In this document: in pieces, positions 18,982 to 27,919 of the stretch
Numbering within the stretch: the first letter of the stretch is position 1
How the letters are laid out: each line of letters opens with the position of its first letter
Assembly: GCF_014168535.1 (NCBI RefSeq)
Contig: NZ_CP060007.1
Span: forward strand, 4,340,001 to 4,404,000
Length of the DNA: 64,000 nt
Origin: Lacibacter sediminis
GTDB lineage: Bacteria > Bacteroidota > Bacteroidia > Chitinophagales > Chitinophagaceae
Direction of reading: 5' to 3'
Position numbers and translations under genes: made by a program
The notes under the pieces: model-generated
What the model was told of the DNA's origin: nothing
Seen by the model: the letters and a program-made list of their open reading frames with translations, nothing else
The model's database searches: none

Positions 18982-20037
18982 TTACAATCCGGCAGGCATA
19001 CTCACTTTTGCCTCTACTTCATTTCCATTCACATCTGTTATAGAAAATTTAGCTTCTTCTCCAAACATCAGCTTCAACCTGCTTTGTGTGCTGGAGATAC
19101 CAAATCCATCGGGATTGAAATCGCCATTGAGTTTACCGGTATTCCTGATCACCAGTTCATGATGATCGTTTACAAATTTTGAACTGATCTTAATTACACC
19201 TCCGGTAATGTTTTTACTGATACCGTGCTTGATCGCATTCTCCACCAGTGTTTGCAACATCATGGGAGGCACCGGTTGTTCCAGTGTATCCTCATCAATA
19301 TCAAAATTCACTTTCAAGCGTTCTTCAAAACGCATCTGCTCCAGTGCGAGGTAATCCTTTACAATGCCTAACTCCTTTTCAAACGGCACCGTTTCCATTT
19401 TCTCAGCCTGCATACTGCTGCGCAGGATATTGCTCAATTCCGTAATGGCTGTTCTGGCACGGGCGGGATTTTCGTCAACCAATGCACGAATGCCATTCAA
19501 TGAATTAAAAATAAAATGCGGATTGATGTGTGCCTTGATTGTTTTCAACTCCAGTTCCTTCACCACACTCTGCATTTTTAATGCATCGAGTTGTTGCTTA
19601 CGAAAGCTTTCTACATAGTGATAAATAAAGTAGATCAGGTTCCATACTAACAATGTTACAAATGCATTAATTGCCGAACCAACTAATAATCTGGTGAAAC
19701 TGTACACCCTTTGTTCAGGCGTAAATAAACCGAGAATGTTGAAAAGGGAAAGTGAAATGAACGGGTACAGCATGGAGAAGGCCAGGGTAAGTACCAGGAA
19801 ATACACCACCTGTCGCTCAAATGTTTTATGCAAAAGGTTGGTTTGTATGATCACCCAGCGCATAAAATGGGTAATGATCAACCCTAACGCAGCAATGATG
19901 AGCGATCTCAATACAAATGAAGCATTGATCTCCCGGTTATAGGTCCAGGCGAAAAAGAAATTCATGAGCATGTTACCGCCCCAGCCTGCCACCTGGCACC
20001 ACCAATAAGCTCCCATTTTACTGATTCCTATGCGCAT
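18982..20037 (-). CDS. LytS-type membrane sensor histidine kinase
   Basis: The N-terminal 140 residues form four hydrophobic segments (about 12-32, 43-65, 76-105, 118-140). A coiled helix and the His_kinase dimerisation domain follow, with IKAHINPHFIFNSLNGIRAL and phospho-acceptor His174. The ATP-binding domain has the N-box MLQTLVENAIKHG, then DGFGISSTQSRLKLMFG. There is no separate extracytoplasmic sensor domain, so the signal is probably sensed in or at the membrane. Its response regulator partner follows directly. Confidence 0.95.
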   Translation of the reverse strand: MRIGISKMGAYWWCQVAGWGGNMLMNFFFAWTYNREINASFVLRSLIIAALGLIITHFMRWVIIQTNLLHKTFERQVVYFLVLTLAFSMLYPFISLSLFNILGLFTPEQRVYSFTRLLVGSAINAFVTLLVWNLIYFIYHYVESFRKQQLDALKMQSVVKELELKTIKAHINPHFIFNSLNGIRALVDENPARARTAITELSNILRSSMQAEKMETVPFEKELGIVKDYLALEQMRFEERLKVNFDIDEDTLEQPVPPMMLQTLVENAIKHGISKNITGGVIKISSKFVNDHHELVIRNTGKLNGDFNPDGFGISSTQSRLKLMFGEEAKFSITDVNGNEVEAKVSMPAGL

Positions 20038-20236
20038 AGTACTTACAAATCTAACCGTTAAGATATGTGTTTCACCCCCTTAAAGGTACAAAGGGCGTAT
20101 TATTTGGGTAAATGGTTGAATTTAGAATACTCTTTTGTGCGCATTTTCAACTTTTTACAGGAACAGTTGTTAAACAAACCAATCTTGTACGATTGACTGT
20201 AAGTTTTTTACCTTTACCAAATTATTTAAGGAAAGT

Positions 20237-22159
20237 ATGGAAATAAAACCCGGTTCCCTGCTCAGTAAAATTGATTCTCCGGCCGATTTGAAAAAACTGC
20301 CCATGGATCAATTACCACAGGTTTGTGATGAGTTGCGCCAGTATATTATTGATGTGGTGAGTGTGCATGGTGGTCATTTTGGTGCCAGCCTTGGTGTGGT
20401 GGAATTATCAACTGCTCTTCATTATGTTTATAACACACCTTACGATCAGTTGGTGTGGGATGTCGGTCACCAGGCCTATGGTCATAAGATCCTGACAGGC
20501 CGCAGGGATAATTTTCATACCAACAGAAAATACCACGGACTTAGCGGTTTCCCAAAACGCAGCGAAAGCGAATATGACACCTTTGGTGTTGGTCACTCCT
20601 CCACTTCTATTTCGGCAGCTTTAGGTATGGCCATGGCCGCAAAAATGAAAGGCGAAAACCGTAAATCAATTGCGGTGATTGGTGATGGTGCGATGACGGC
20701 GGGCTTAGCTTTTGAAGCAATGAATCATGCAGGTGTAGCTGACAGCGATGTGCTGATTATTTTGAATGATAACTGCATGAGCATCGACCCGAATGTTGGT
20801 GCCCTGAAAGAATACCTGACTGACATTACTACTTCTCCTACTTATAATCGTATTAAAGATGATGTGTGGAAGGCGTTGGGCAAATTACCTGTTGGAAAAA
20901 CCTTTACCCGTGAAATGGCGAGTAAGCTGGAGCATAGCATTAAAGGTTTTGTAAGCAAGAGCAGTAATTTATTTGAAGCATTGCAGCTTCGTTATTTTGG
21001 CCCTATTGATGGACATAACATCACGAAACTTGTAGACACATTAAAAGATCTTAAAAATATTCCCGGACCAAAACTGTTGCACATTGTAACGGTGAAAGGA
21101 AAAGGTTATGAACTCGCCGAGAAAGATCAAACCAAATGGCATGCCCCTGGGTTATTTGATAAAGTAACCGGCGAAATTCATAAGAAGAAATTTGATACTC
21201 CTCAACCTCCCAAATACCAGGATGTGTTTGGACACACTATGGTAGAATTGGCTGAACAGAATGCAAAAATTGTCGGTATTACTCCGGCAATGCCAAGCGG
21301 TTCATCCCTCAAATTCATGATGGACAAAATGCCGCACCGTGCATTTGATGTGGGTATTTGCGAACAACATGCTGTTACACTCAGCGCCGGCATGGCTACA
21401 CAGGGCATGAAAGTGTTTTGTAATATCTACTCTTCATTTATGCAACGTGCCTATGACATGGTGGTGCATGATGTAGCTATTCAAAAACTGCCTGTTGTAT
21501 TTTGTTTGGATCGTGCAGGTTTGGTTGGTGAAGATGGGCCAACACATCATGGTTGTTATGATATTGCTTACATGCGTTGTGTGCCCAACATGATCGTTGC
21601 TGCACCCATGAATGAAGCAGAGTTGCGTAACATGATGTACACAGCTCAACTTGATTCACATAAACTGCCAATTTCAATCCGTTATCCCAGAGGCGAAGGT
21701 ATAATGCCTGAGTGGCGTAACGAAATGAAAGAAATTGAAATTGGTAAAGGCCGTAAGTTGAAAGATGGAGAAGGCATTGCCATTCTCTCTTTTGGTCATC
21801 CCGGTAACTTTGCAGCAAGTGCCATTCGTGAATTAAAGAACGATGGTATTAATCCTGCGCATTACGATATGCGTTTTGCAAAACCGATCGATGAAGAACT
21901 GTTACATGAAGTATTTGCAAAATTCAATAAAGTTGTAACGATCGAAGACGGAACCGTTGTTGGTGGTTTTGGCAGTGCTGTACTTGAATTTATGGCCGCC
22001 AACAACTATAGAGCTGAAGTAAAGATCATGGGTATTCCTGATACATTGGTTGAACACGGCACACCAAAACAGTTGTATGAAGAAATTGGTATTGATGCCA
22101 ATGGAATTGCAAAAACAGTGAGAGAGATGATGGATGTAAGAGTGACGGTGAAAGCGTAA
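20237..22159 (+). CDS. dxs: 1-deoxy-D-xylulose-5-phosphate synthase
   Basis: The 640-residue enzyme has all three transketolase-like domains. DVGHQAYGHKILTGR lies near residue 75 and the thiamine-diphosphate motif GDGAMTAGLAFEAMNHAG at about 150, with ILNDNCMSI ahead of the conserved insertion. The pyrimidine-binding part has FDVGICEQHAVTLSAGMA, and the domain III end has TIEDGTVVGGFGSAV. It condenses pyruvate and glyceraldehyde-3-phosphate in the first step of the MEP isoprenoid pathway and supplies a precursor for thiamine and pyridoxal. The start is at an ATG after a near-promoter element (TACCTTTA at 20209-20216). It is monocistronic. Confidence 0.96.
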   Translation: MEIKPGSLLSKIDSPADLKKLPMDQLPQVCDELRQYIIDVVSVHGGHFGASLGVVELSTALHYVYNTPYDQLVWDVGHQAYGHKILTGRRDNFHTNRKYHGLSGFPKRSESEYDTFGVGHSSTSISAALGMAMAAKMKGENRKSIAVIGDGAMTAGLAFEAMNHAGVADSDVLIILNDNCMSIDPNVGALKEYLTDITTSPTYNRIKDDVWKALGKLPVGKTFTREMASKLEHSIKGFVSKSSNLFEALQLRYFGPIDGHNITKLVDTLKDLKNIPGPKLLHIVTVKGKGYELAEKDQTKWHAPGLFDKVTGEIHKKKFDTPQPPKYQDVFGHTMVELAEQNAKIVGITPAMPSGSSLKFMMDKMPHRAFDVGICEQHAVTLSAGMATQGMKVFCNIYSSFMQRAYDMVVHDVAIQKLPVVFCLDRAGLVGEDGPTHHGCYDIAYMRCVPNMIVAAPMNEAELRNMMYTAQLDSHKLPISIRYPRGEGIMPEWRNEMKEIEIGKGRKLKDGEGIAILSFGHPGNFAASAIRELKNDGINPAHYDMRFAKPIDEELLHEVFAKFNKVVTIEDGTVVGGFGSAVLEFMAANNYRAEVKIMGIPDTLVEHGTPKQLYEEIGIDANGIAKTVREMMDVRVTVKA

Positions 22160-22177
22160 TTGAATTCGTTTATATAA

Positions 22178-22210
22178 AGAAAATCCCATTGTTCAGCAAT
22201 GGGATTTTCT
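22178..22210 (+). terminator. Terminator of dxs
   Basis: Perfect 14-bp stem AGAAAATCCCATTG/CAATGGGATTTTCT with a 5-base loop, starting 18 bp after the dxs stop. The stem itself carries the T-rich side. Confidence 0.8.
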
Positions 22211-22387
22211 GTGCCGGGGCTGCCGGGAAGAAACAGCAACAAAACGACCTTATAGTTCTAGCACTTTTTTTGTTGAAGATTACTGCGGCTTTAAAACCAG
22301 TTGGCTTAACAAGCCGAACTACGATAACATAATCGGTGAAAAACTAATCGGTAAACAGCATCCGCAATTTTCCTGTACCTTATTTTT

Positions 22388-22410
22388 ATGATGTACATTT
22401 CTTACATCAT
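22388..22410 (+). promoter_or_regulatory. Inverted repeat ATGATGTA-N7-TACATCAT abutting a start codon
   Basis: Perfect 8-bp arms (22388-22395, 22403-22410) end at the base before the ATG of the next gene. It could be a repressor site or an RNA hairpin controlling translation. Confidence 0.4.
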
Positions 22411-22974
22411 ATGAAATCATTCATTATTCTTTTTCTTTTCTCTCTTATAAGCACCATTGCCAAAGCAGATGTATTTGCAGGTGGCTTTATCATTTTATCA
22501 AATGGTGATACGGTGTTGTGTCAAATTAAAATCGCTGGTAAAAAAAAGGTGACCAATTATTCCACGCTGGTGGTACAGAGCTTTTCGGGTGAAGAAAAAA
22601 TCTATAAAGCAAAGGATAAGGAAGTGCTTGAATATGGCTACCAGTATTTAGGCAGTAATTTTATTTACAGATTTGTAGAGGTGAGCAAAAATTTTGAAAG
22701 TGGTTTTTTCCGTTTGATTAATAACGGAAAAAAGTACAAACTGTATGTAAATTATCTCTCAGATACGAATAACGGCGTAACTGTCACCTTACCGCATTAT
22801 GCCATTTTTAAACCCAATGGTGACTACAAAGACTTAACGACTCATGTGCTGGGAAACTGGAAAAAGAATTTACGAATCATTTTAAGCGACAATCCCGAAG
22901 CACTTCAAGAATTAGAAACAATTTCCCGCAAAGAGATCGAAGCATTTGTAAAAAAACTGAACCGGCAGGAATGA
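22411..22974 (+). CDS. Exported protein of unknown function (187 aa)
   Basis: A signal peptide (MKSFIILFLFSLISTIAKADVFA) precedes a soluble domain of alternating strands that begins GGFIILSNGDTVLCQIKIAGKKKV. This opening resembles a small beta-barrel start seen in several uncharacterised Bacteroidota exported proteins. A Lys-rich helical tail ends at residue 187. No catalytic motif is seen. An inverted repeat abuts its start codon (22388-22410). It converges on scpA, and a weak hairpin lies between. Confidence 0.75.
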   Translation: MKSFIILFLFSLISTIAKADVFAGGFIILSNGDTVLCQIKIAGKKKVTNYSTLVVQSFSGEEKIYKAKDKEVLEYGYQYLGSNFIYRFVEVSKNFESGFFRLINNGKKYKLYVNYLSDTNNGVTVTLPHYAIFKPNGDYKDLTTHVLGNWKKNLRIILSDNPEALQELETISRKEIEAFVKKLNRQE

Positions 22975-23052
22975 CAGACTTTATAGGTCTTCATAATTAA
23001 ACGTTTGTTTCAAAATCACATCTGTCAGACGGGGGCGTGCTTCAAATAAAAA

Positions 23053-23076
23053 AGCCTAATCAATTATGATGAGGCT
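23053..23076 (-). terminator. Terminator of scpA
   Basis: Stem AGCCTAATCA/TGATGAGGCT with one A-G mismatch, followed on the minus strand by a T-run. It starts 23 bp after the scpA stop. Confidence 0.65.
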
Positions 23077-23098
23077 CGTACATTTCGCTTTATAAAAT

Positions 23099-23902
23099 TC
23101 AACTTCCTTCTTCGGGATTTGTTGGATATACAAATGAATCTTCCGCATCTTCTTCCCTGTTCTCGTTCCACTCCACTATAAAATTATTTTTTCCTTCGCC
23201 AACCAGCAAAGTCATATAACGTTGTTGTGAAAGTTCAAGCAGTGAAAGAAATAAGAAAATGGCATGAATGCGGTTCTCCACCACATCAAACAACTTTTCA
23301 AACGGCATGTTCTTTTCTTTCTTCACCATATCGAGCATATACTCTCGGCTGCCTTCCATGGTGTAGTTGTACTGCACAACAGTATGTACCGGTTTATTAA
23401 AACGTTCGTGGTGCTTCTTCATAACCCGTTCAAACGTCTTCATCAGTTTAAACATGGTGATGGTTTGTATCTCTGTGCCTTCGCCCGTTTCTTCACCAAT
23501 GCTTGAAAGTTCCTTAGCAATGTTGCCACGCTTCACCATGAGCATACGCATCGCTTCCATCTCGGCCATTTGCACACTTGCTTCTTTGAAACGTTTGTAT
23601 TCAAGAATTTTATCGATCAGTTCCTGTCGTGGGTCAATTTCATTTCCCTGCTCATCCACTTCTTTGCGGGGCAACAGCATTTTTGCTTTGATGCGCATGA
23701 GCGTTGAAATGAAAAGGATAAACTCACTGCTTAGTTCAATATTCAACTTTTCGGTTTGATGAATAAAGTCCATGAAATCCTTAATGATACGGGTGATGGG
23801 GATGTTATAAATATCCAGCTCATCACGTTCAATAAAAAACAACAGGAGATCAAAAGGACCTTCGAACTGCGGAAGTTTTATCTGGTATGATTCTGTTTGC
23901 AA
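23099..23902 (-). CDS. scpA: Segregation and condensation protein A
   Basis: The 267-residue protein opens with the ScpA signature (YQIKLPQFEGPFDLLLFFIERDELDIYNIPITRI) and has a helical middle. Its C-terminal winged-helix segment (HAIFLFLSLLELSQQRYMTLLV) contacts the SMC head. It is the kleisin subunit of the SMC-ScpAB complex that organises and segregates the chromosome. No in-frame ATG or GTG lies close upstream before a TAA, so the start must be the TTG at 23900-23902 (next Met is residue 43, inside the domain). ScpB is not adjacent. Confidence 0.93.
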   Translation of the reverse strand: MQTESYQIKLPQFEGPFDLLLFFIERDELDIYNIPITRIIKDFMDFIHQTEKLNIELSSEFILFISTLMRIKAKMLLPRKEVDEQGNEIDPRQELIDKILEYKRFKEASVQMAEMEAMRMLMVKRGNIAKELSSIGEETGEGTEIQTITMFKLMKTFERVMKKHHERFNKPVHTVVQYNYTMEGSREYMLDMVKKEKNMPFEKLFDVVENRIHAIFLFLSLLELSQQRYMTLLVGEGKNNFIVEWNENREEDAEDSFVYPTNPEEGS

Positions 23903-23922
23903 AGTATTTCTGTTTTAACGAA

Positions 23923-23951
23923 CAAGTCCTGTACGATCTGTACAGGACTTG
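23923..23951 (-). terminator. Strong hairpin after the DUF3078 gene
   Basis: Perfect 12-bp stem CAAGTCCTGTAC/GTACAGGACTTG with a 5-base loop, 24 bp after the gene stop and 21 bp before scpA. The T-tract on the minus strand is weak, so termination may be partial, or the hairpin may lie in the scpA leader. Confidence 0.55.
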
Positions 23952-23974
23952 CAAATGTAGGGAACTAAACCTTA

Positions 23975-24910
23975 TTAAAAATTGGCTGTAAACCCAATAC
24001 CCATGAGGGATTTAAGCTGCGTGCCGAGTAATCCGCCCGTTTCCACATTTTTGGTATCGTGGTCGTAAATCAGATCAAAGTTGTAACTGATACCAATGAA
24101 TTTATTCACCTTGAAACCCAATGTGTTGGTCCAGAATACGTCAATGTTCTGTGGGTTATTCTTATAGTTACTGAACAGATCGAGACGGCTTGCCAGGCTG
24201 ATGTTTTTTGCAAGATCTTTTTTGAGATTGGCCGTTAAAAACGCACCGATCTCGTTAATGGCCATTTTAGTGGTATCAGTAAAATTGAACAGACGGCGGA
24301 TATCTTTATTGGCTTCGTTCACAATTACCCAGCGTGAGGTAACCGGCGAAAGAAATACATCGAAGGTTGCGTTTGGTTTATACAGAATACCTGGTGACAC
24401 CAGCAGGTAAGCCGGTGCAAAAAACGCTGAGTTCTTTTGCTTTGGATCAACTGTGTAATTGTAACCGGTAGTCATTTGTGTGCGTAGGTTCACTAACGCC
24501 GATAAGTACCATTTACTTTTTGCTGTATCGCCCAATTGATAACCATAACGTGAAAGCAGATCGAAACGGTCATCATTTTTTCTTGTGCCGATACTTGTTG
24601 CATTTACAATACCGTATTGCACATTGAGTGTGTTATCCCACACATTCTTGTATCGCTTGTAATAAGCAAAGGTGTTGGCCAGTGCATTGATGGAGAAAGA
24701 AAATTTCTCAGCACCAGCAGCCCAGTTACGGCTTGCTCCCTGGCTGAGATTGAGATTGAAAACACCACCCTTTGTCCAACCTTCTTTTTGTTCAGGTTCT
24801 TTCTTAATGGTTTTGTTTGATTCGTCTTTTAAACGTTTTACTTCCTTGTCTTGCGCAACTGTTGTTATGGAATAGAGCATAACTACAGAAAAAAATATCT
24901 GTTTTATCAT
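23975..24910 (-). CDS. DUF3078-family outer-membrane-associated protein
   Basis: I favour the ATG at 24908-24910 (MIKQIFFSVVMLYSITTVAQ), which gives a compact signal peptide; an in-frame Met at 24934 is also possible. A Lys/Glu-rich linker (residues 22-45) is followed by a GWTKGGVFNLNLSQGASRNWAAGAE segment. The rest is beta-strand-rich to an aromatic C-terminus (GIGFTANF), like an outer-membrane barrel. This matches the Bacteroidota DUF3078 family of unknown function. It stands between mscL and scpA, with hairpins on each side. Confidence 0.82.
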   Translation of the reverse strand: MIKQIFFSVVMLYSITTVAQDKEVKRLKDESNKTIKKEPEQKEGWTKGGVFNLNLSQGASRNWAAGAEKFSFSINALANTFAYYKRYKNVWDNTLNVQYGIVNATSIGTRKNDDRFDLLSRYGYQLGDTAKSKWYLSALVNLRTQMTTGYNYTVDPKQKNSAFFAPAYLLVSPGILYKPNATFDVFLSPVTSRWVIVNEANKDIRRLFNFTDTTKMAINEIGAFLTANLKKDLAKNISLASRLDLFSNYKNNPQNIDVFWTNTLGFKVNKFIGISYNFDLIYDHDTKNVETGGLLGTQLKSLMGIGFTANF

Positions 24911-24965
24911 AAGTGTTCTGTTTAGATTTTTCATCTGCAAAGATGAAGCCATCCCTTAAAAAAAA

Positions 24966-24992
24966 CTGCAGCAGAAACCTTTTCTGCTGCAG
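24966..24992 (-). terminator. Terminator of mscL
   Basis: Perfect 12-bp stem CTGCAGCAGAAA/TTTCTGCTGCAG with a 3-base loop and an 8-base T-run on the minus strand (plus-strand A-run at 24958-24965). Confidence 0.9.
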
Positions 24993-25008
24993 CCATCAGT
25001 ATATCAAT

Positions 25009-25380
25009 TTATTTTTTTAATGCATCTCTTATTTCACGGAGTAGCACGATATCTTCAGGTGTTGCAGCAGGCGGTGCAGGTGGTTCTGCCTTTTTCATTT
25101 TATTGATAGCTTTAATTACCAGGAAAAGAAAGAATGCGATAATGATGAATTTTACTGCAGCTGAGATCGCCATTCCATACTTTAATTCTGCTTCACCTAC
25201 TTTGATGGAAAGTGTATCGAAATTAACGCCGCCCGTAATAATGCCCACAATTGGCATAAGAATGTGATCTACTACAGCGCCAACAATAGCACCAAATGCG
25301 CCTCCAATAATAACACCAACGGCGAGATCTACCACATTACCTTTCATTGCAAAATCTTTAAATTCTTTCAGCATTCCCAT
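25009..25380 (-). CDS. mscL: Large-conductance mechanosensitive channel
   Basis: The 123-residue protein has the MscL layout: an N-terminal amphipathic helix (LKEFKDFAMKGNVVDLAVGVIIGGAFGAIV) leads into the pore-lining first membrane helix, then a periplasmic loop, a second membrane helix (about 75-97) and a cytoplasmic helix. It forms the pentameric pore that opens on hypo-osmotic shock. It is monocistronic with its own terminator. Confidence 0.95.
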   Translation of the reverse strand: MGMLKEFKDFAMKGNVVDLAVGVIIGGAFGAIVGAVVDHILMPIVGIITGGVNFDTLSIKVGEAELKYGMAISAAVKFIIIAFFLFLVIKAINKMKKAEPPAPPAATPEDIVLLREIRDALKK

Positions 25381-25469
25381 AATATTGATTTTTGTGTGAT
25401 GAATAAAATAACGAAGATTTCTGTGGAGGGTATTACAAATCTGTAAAAAATATTCCCGATTTCAAAACT

Positions 25470-26216
25470 TTATTTTTTCAAACCCGGGTATTGCATCTTC
25501 AGTTTCTTAAGTGTGTCATAAACCTTTGACGCAATGAGATATTCTTTATACCAGTTCTGATCACTTGGAATAATATGCCAGGGTACTTTGTTGCAGGTAT
25601 TAAAACATTCGTCATAATAGCCCATATATTTCTTCCAGAGCTTAGCTTCTGCAAAATCATTTTCGTTGTACTTCCACATTTTGCGTGGATCATGTGTACG
25701 TTCCTGTAAACGTTCCTGTTGTTCTTTAGGCGAAATATGCAGGTAAAATTTCAATATCTGTGTATTGTTATGTTGTGTAAGCAATTCTTCCATATCATTA
25801 ATTGCTTTCATCCGCTTTTGTGCAGTAGCATCATCGCACCAGCCGTGCACACGTGTGATCAAAACATCTTCGTAATGACTGCGGTTAAAAATTTTGATCA
25901 TTCCTTTTGCAGGAGCAGCTTCATGTATACGCCACAAAAAATCATGACTCAATTCTTCAGCCGTTGGTGCTTTGAATGATTTTACAGAAACACCCATTGG
26001 ATTCAACGAACCAAACACATCACGGATTGCACCATCTTTGCCACTTGCATCCATGCCTTGTATCACCACAAGCAATGCATTTTTTGCTTCAGCAATTAAG
26101 AGATTCTGCAATTCATCTAACTCAACTAATATCTTTTCTGTTTTGGCTTTTGTTTTTTCTTTATCAATGTTGCGGGGTGCCTTTGTGCTGATGGAGGCGA
26201 GTTTCACTTTAGCCAT
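25470..26216 (-). CDS. Polyphosphate kinase 2 family nucleotide phosphotransferase
   Basis: I start at the ATG at 26214-26216 (MAKVKLASISTKAPRN); the longer frame runs into an intergenic palindromic repeat. The 248-residue protein has the PPK2 Walker A motif GMDASGKDGAI, the lid and Walker B region FNRSHYEDVLITRVHG, and the conserved RTHDPRKMWKYNENDF and WHIIPSDQNWYK segments. PPK2 enzymes transfer phosphate between polyphosphate and nucleotides. The single-domain length excludes the duplicated class II type; class I versus class III cannot be settled here. Confidence 0.9.
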   Translation of the reverse strand: MAKVKLASISTKAPRNIDKEKTKAKTEKILVELDELQNLLIAEAKNALLVVIQGMDASGKDGAIRDVFGSLNPMGVSVKSFKAPTAEELSHDFLWRIHEAAPAKGMIKIFNRSHYEDVLITRVHGWCDDATAQKRMKAINDMEELLTQHNNTQILKFYLHISPKEQQERLQERTHDPRKMWKYNENDFAEAKLWKKYMGYYDECFNTCNKVPWHIIPSDQNWYKEYLIASKVYDTLKKLKMQYPGLKK

Positions 26217-26253
26217 AAGAATCGTTTTTACGAATATAAACTTTGTTTGGAAT

Positions 26254-26320
26254 GGGTGAGTCACCCGCATATGATATTGCAGCTTCTTTTATGATCGAAA
26301 GGGTGGCTCACCCGCTATTG
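26254..26320. repeat. Two near-palindromic direct repeats between divergent PPK2 and DMT genes
   Basis: GGGTGAGTCACCCGCATATG (from 26254) and GGGTGGCTCACCCGCTATTG (from 26301) are 47 bp apart. Each starts with a near-palindrome GGGTG-N3-CACCC. They could be paired operator sites or copies of an extragenic repeat. Confidence 0.5.
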
Positions 26321-26380
26321 CCCATTCATCAAACCTAATTGGCCGAATGATTCTTTTTCCCGAACCTTTGCATCTCCTTT

Positions 26381-27247
26381 ATGCATCCAAAACTTTTTAA
26401 CTGGCTTCTGTTTCTTATTCTATGCCTCGTGTGGGGCAGTTCATTTATCCTCATGAAAGAAGGATTGAAACAACTATCTGCTTACGAAGTAGCGGCAATG
26501 CGTATGTTCAGTGGTGGTGTTGTATTACTTCCTTTTGCCATTGGAAGTTTCAAACGCATGCAACGAAAAGATCTTGGGTTATTAGTGGTATCGGGCCTGC
26601 TCGGGAGTTTTATACCTGCCATTCTTTTTTGTGTGGCCGAAACAAAAATCGATAGTGCGCTGGCAGGCATGTTGAATGCATTAACACCTTTGTTTGTAAT
26701 TACCATTGGTGCTTTGTTGTTTAAATCAGCTGTTCCCTGGAAAAAACTATTGGGTGTACTGATCGGTTTTGGTGGAATGCTGTTGCTTTTTTTGGCACAG
26801 AAAGCAGACAGTGCCAACAGTGATGTGTTTCTTGCATCACTCATTGTAGTTGCAACACTTTCTTATGGCTTGAATGTAAATCTCATCAACAGGTATCTAA
26901 AACATGTTGGCTCGCTTGATATTGCAGCTATTGCATTTGTTTCATTGATTATTCCGGCAACAACGGTTTTATTACTGGCCGGATTTGCTAAACACGACTT
27001 TACAGATGTTGCAGTGATAAGAGCAGTGGGCGCTTCTGTAGTGTTGGGCGTTTTCGGAACAGCCATTGCATCGATCCTTTTTTATATGCTCATGAAAAGA
27101 GCAGGTCCATTATTTTCAACCATGGTTACCTATGGTATTCCGTTCGTGGCAATTGGCTGGGGATTATTGGCAGGCGAAACAATTGGTCAACTGGAGATCG
27201 TTGGATTGCTGATCATTCTTTCAGGTGTTTATCTCACTAACCGGTAA
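26381..27247 (+). CDS. DMT-superfamily (EamA) inner-membrane transporter
   Basis: The 288-residue protein has ten hydrophobic segments in two repeated halves, the EamA domain layout. The first half starts LCLVWGSSFILMKEGL, and the second contains SYGLNVNLINRYL and ends with VGLLIILSGVYLTNR. Such proteins usually export metabolites; the substrate cannot be told. The gene stands alone, divergent from PPK2, and converges on frr across a shared hairpin. Confidence 0.9.
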   Translation: MHPKLFNWLLFLILCLVWGSSFILMKEGLKQLSAYEVAAMRMFSGGVVLLPFAIGSFKRMQRKDLGLLVVSGLLGSFIPAILFCVAETKIDSALAGMLNALTPLFVITIGALLFKSAVPWKKLLGVLIGFGGMLLLFLAQKADSANSDVFLASLIVVATLSYGLNVNLINRYLKHVGSLDIAAIAFVSLIIPATTVLLLAGFAKHDFTDVAVIRAVGASVVLGVFGTAIASILFYMLMKRAGPLFSTMVTYGIPFVAIGWGLLAGETIGQLEIVGLLIILSGVYLTNR

Positions 27248-27251
27248 TAAA

Positions 27252-27275
27252 AAAGGGATGCACTTGCACCCCTTT
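27252..27275. terminator. Shared terminator between the DMT transporter and frr
   Basis: Stem AAAGGG-TGCA/TGCA-CCCTTT with one A-C mismatch and a short loop, lying between the convergent stops at 27247 and 27295. Confidence 0.6.
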
Positions 27276-27294
27276 ACTTAAATTCTTCGTTCGG

Positions 27295-27858
27295 TTAAAC
27301 CGACATGATCTCTTTGTCTTTTGCTTCCAGATGTTTATCGATCTGTAAACTGTATTTATCTGTCAACACCTGCACATCTTTCTCCGCATCTTTGGCGGCA
27401 TCTTCACTTAATCCATCTTTTTGCAATTTCTTGATCTGCTCAATTGCATCACGACGGATATTACGCACAGCTACTTTTGTATGCTCACCTTCTGCATTCA
27501 CACGTTTTACTAATTCCTTCCGACGTTCTTCGGTTAATGGTGGTAAAAATAAACGGATGATATTACCATCGTTCTGTGGCGCAAGACCAATATTTGAGTT
27601 GATGATTGCACGCTCAATGGGCTGCAACATATTTTTTTCCCAAGGCTGAATGGTAAGTGTACGGGCATCGGTTACACTGAGATTGCCGATCTGGTTAATG
27701 GGTGTAGGTGTACCATAATAATCAACTACGATCCCATCAAGCATATTTGGATTTGCCCTGCCTGCACGGATCTTTACCAATTCTACTTCAAGGTGCTGAA
27801 TGGCTTTATTCATGTGCTCTTCAGCATCGTCCATGATTAACGAAAGCTCTTCTGACAT
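27295..27858 (-). CDS. frr: Ribosome recycling factor
   Basis: The 187-residue protein has the RRF fold markers: LVKIRAGRANPNMLDGIVVDYYG (domain I to II hinge), TPINQIGNLSV, DARTLTIQPWEK, IGLAPQNDGNIIRL, and LTEERRKELVKRVNAEGE. It releases ribosomal subunits after termination, with EF-G. An exact -7 promoter motif lies at 27881-27888, so it is probably transcribed on its own; pyrH is not adjacent as it often is elsewhere. Confidence 0.97.
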   Translation of the reverse strand: MSEELSLIMDDAEEHMNKAIQHLEVELVKIRAGRANPNMLDGIVVDYYGTPTPINQIGNLSVTDARTLTIQPWEKNMLQPIERAIINSNIGLAPQNDGNIIRLFLPPLTEERRKELVKRVNAEGEHTKVAVRNIRRDAIEQIKKLQKDGLSEDAAKDAEKDVQVLTDKYSLQIDKHLEAKDKEIMSV

Positions 27859-27880
27859 ACTATTAAAAATTATTGAGCTG

Positions 27881-27888
27881 CAAACCTA
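27881..27888 (-). promoter_or_regulatory. Promoter -7 motif for frr
   Basis: The minus strand reads TAGGTTTG, an exact TAnnTTTG match, 23 bp before the frr start. Confidence 0.6.
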
Positions 27889-27919
27889 CTGAATTGTTAT
27901 TTATCGCTGCAGCAGAAAA

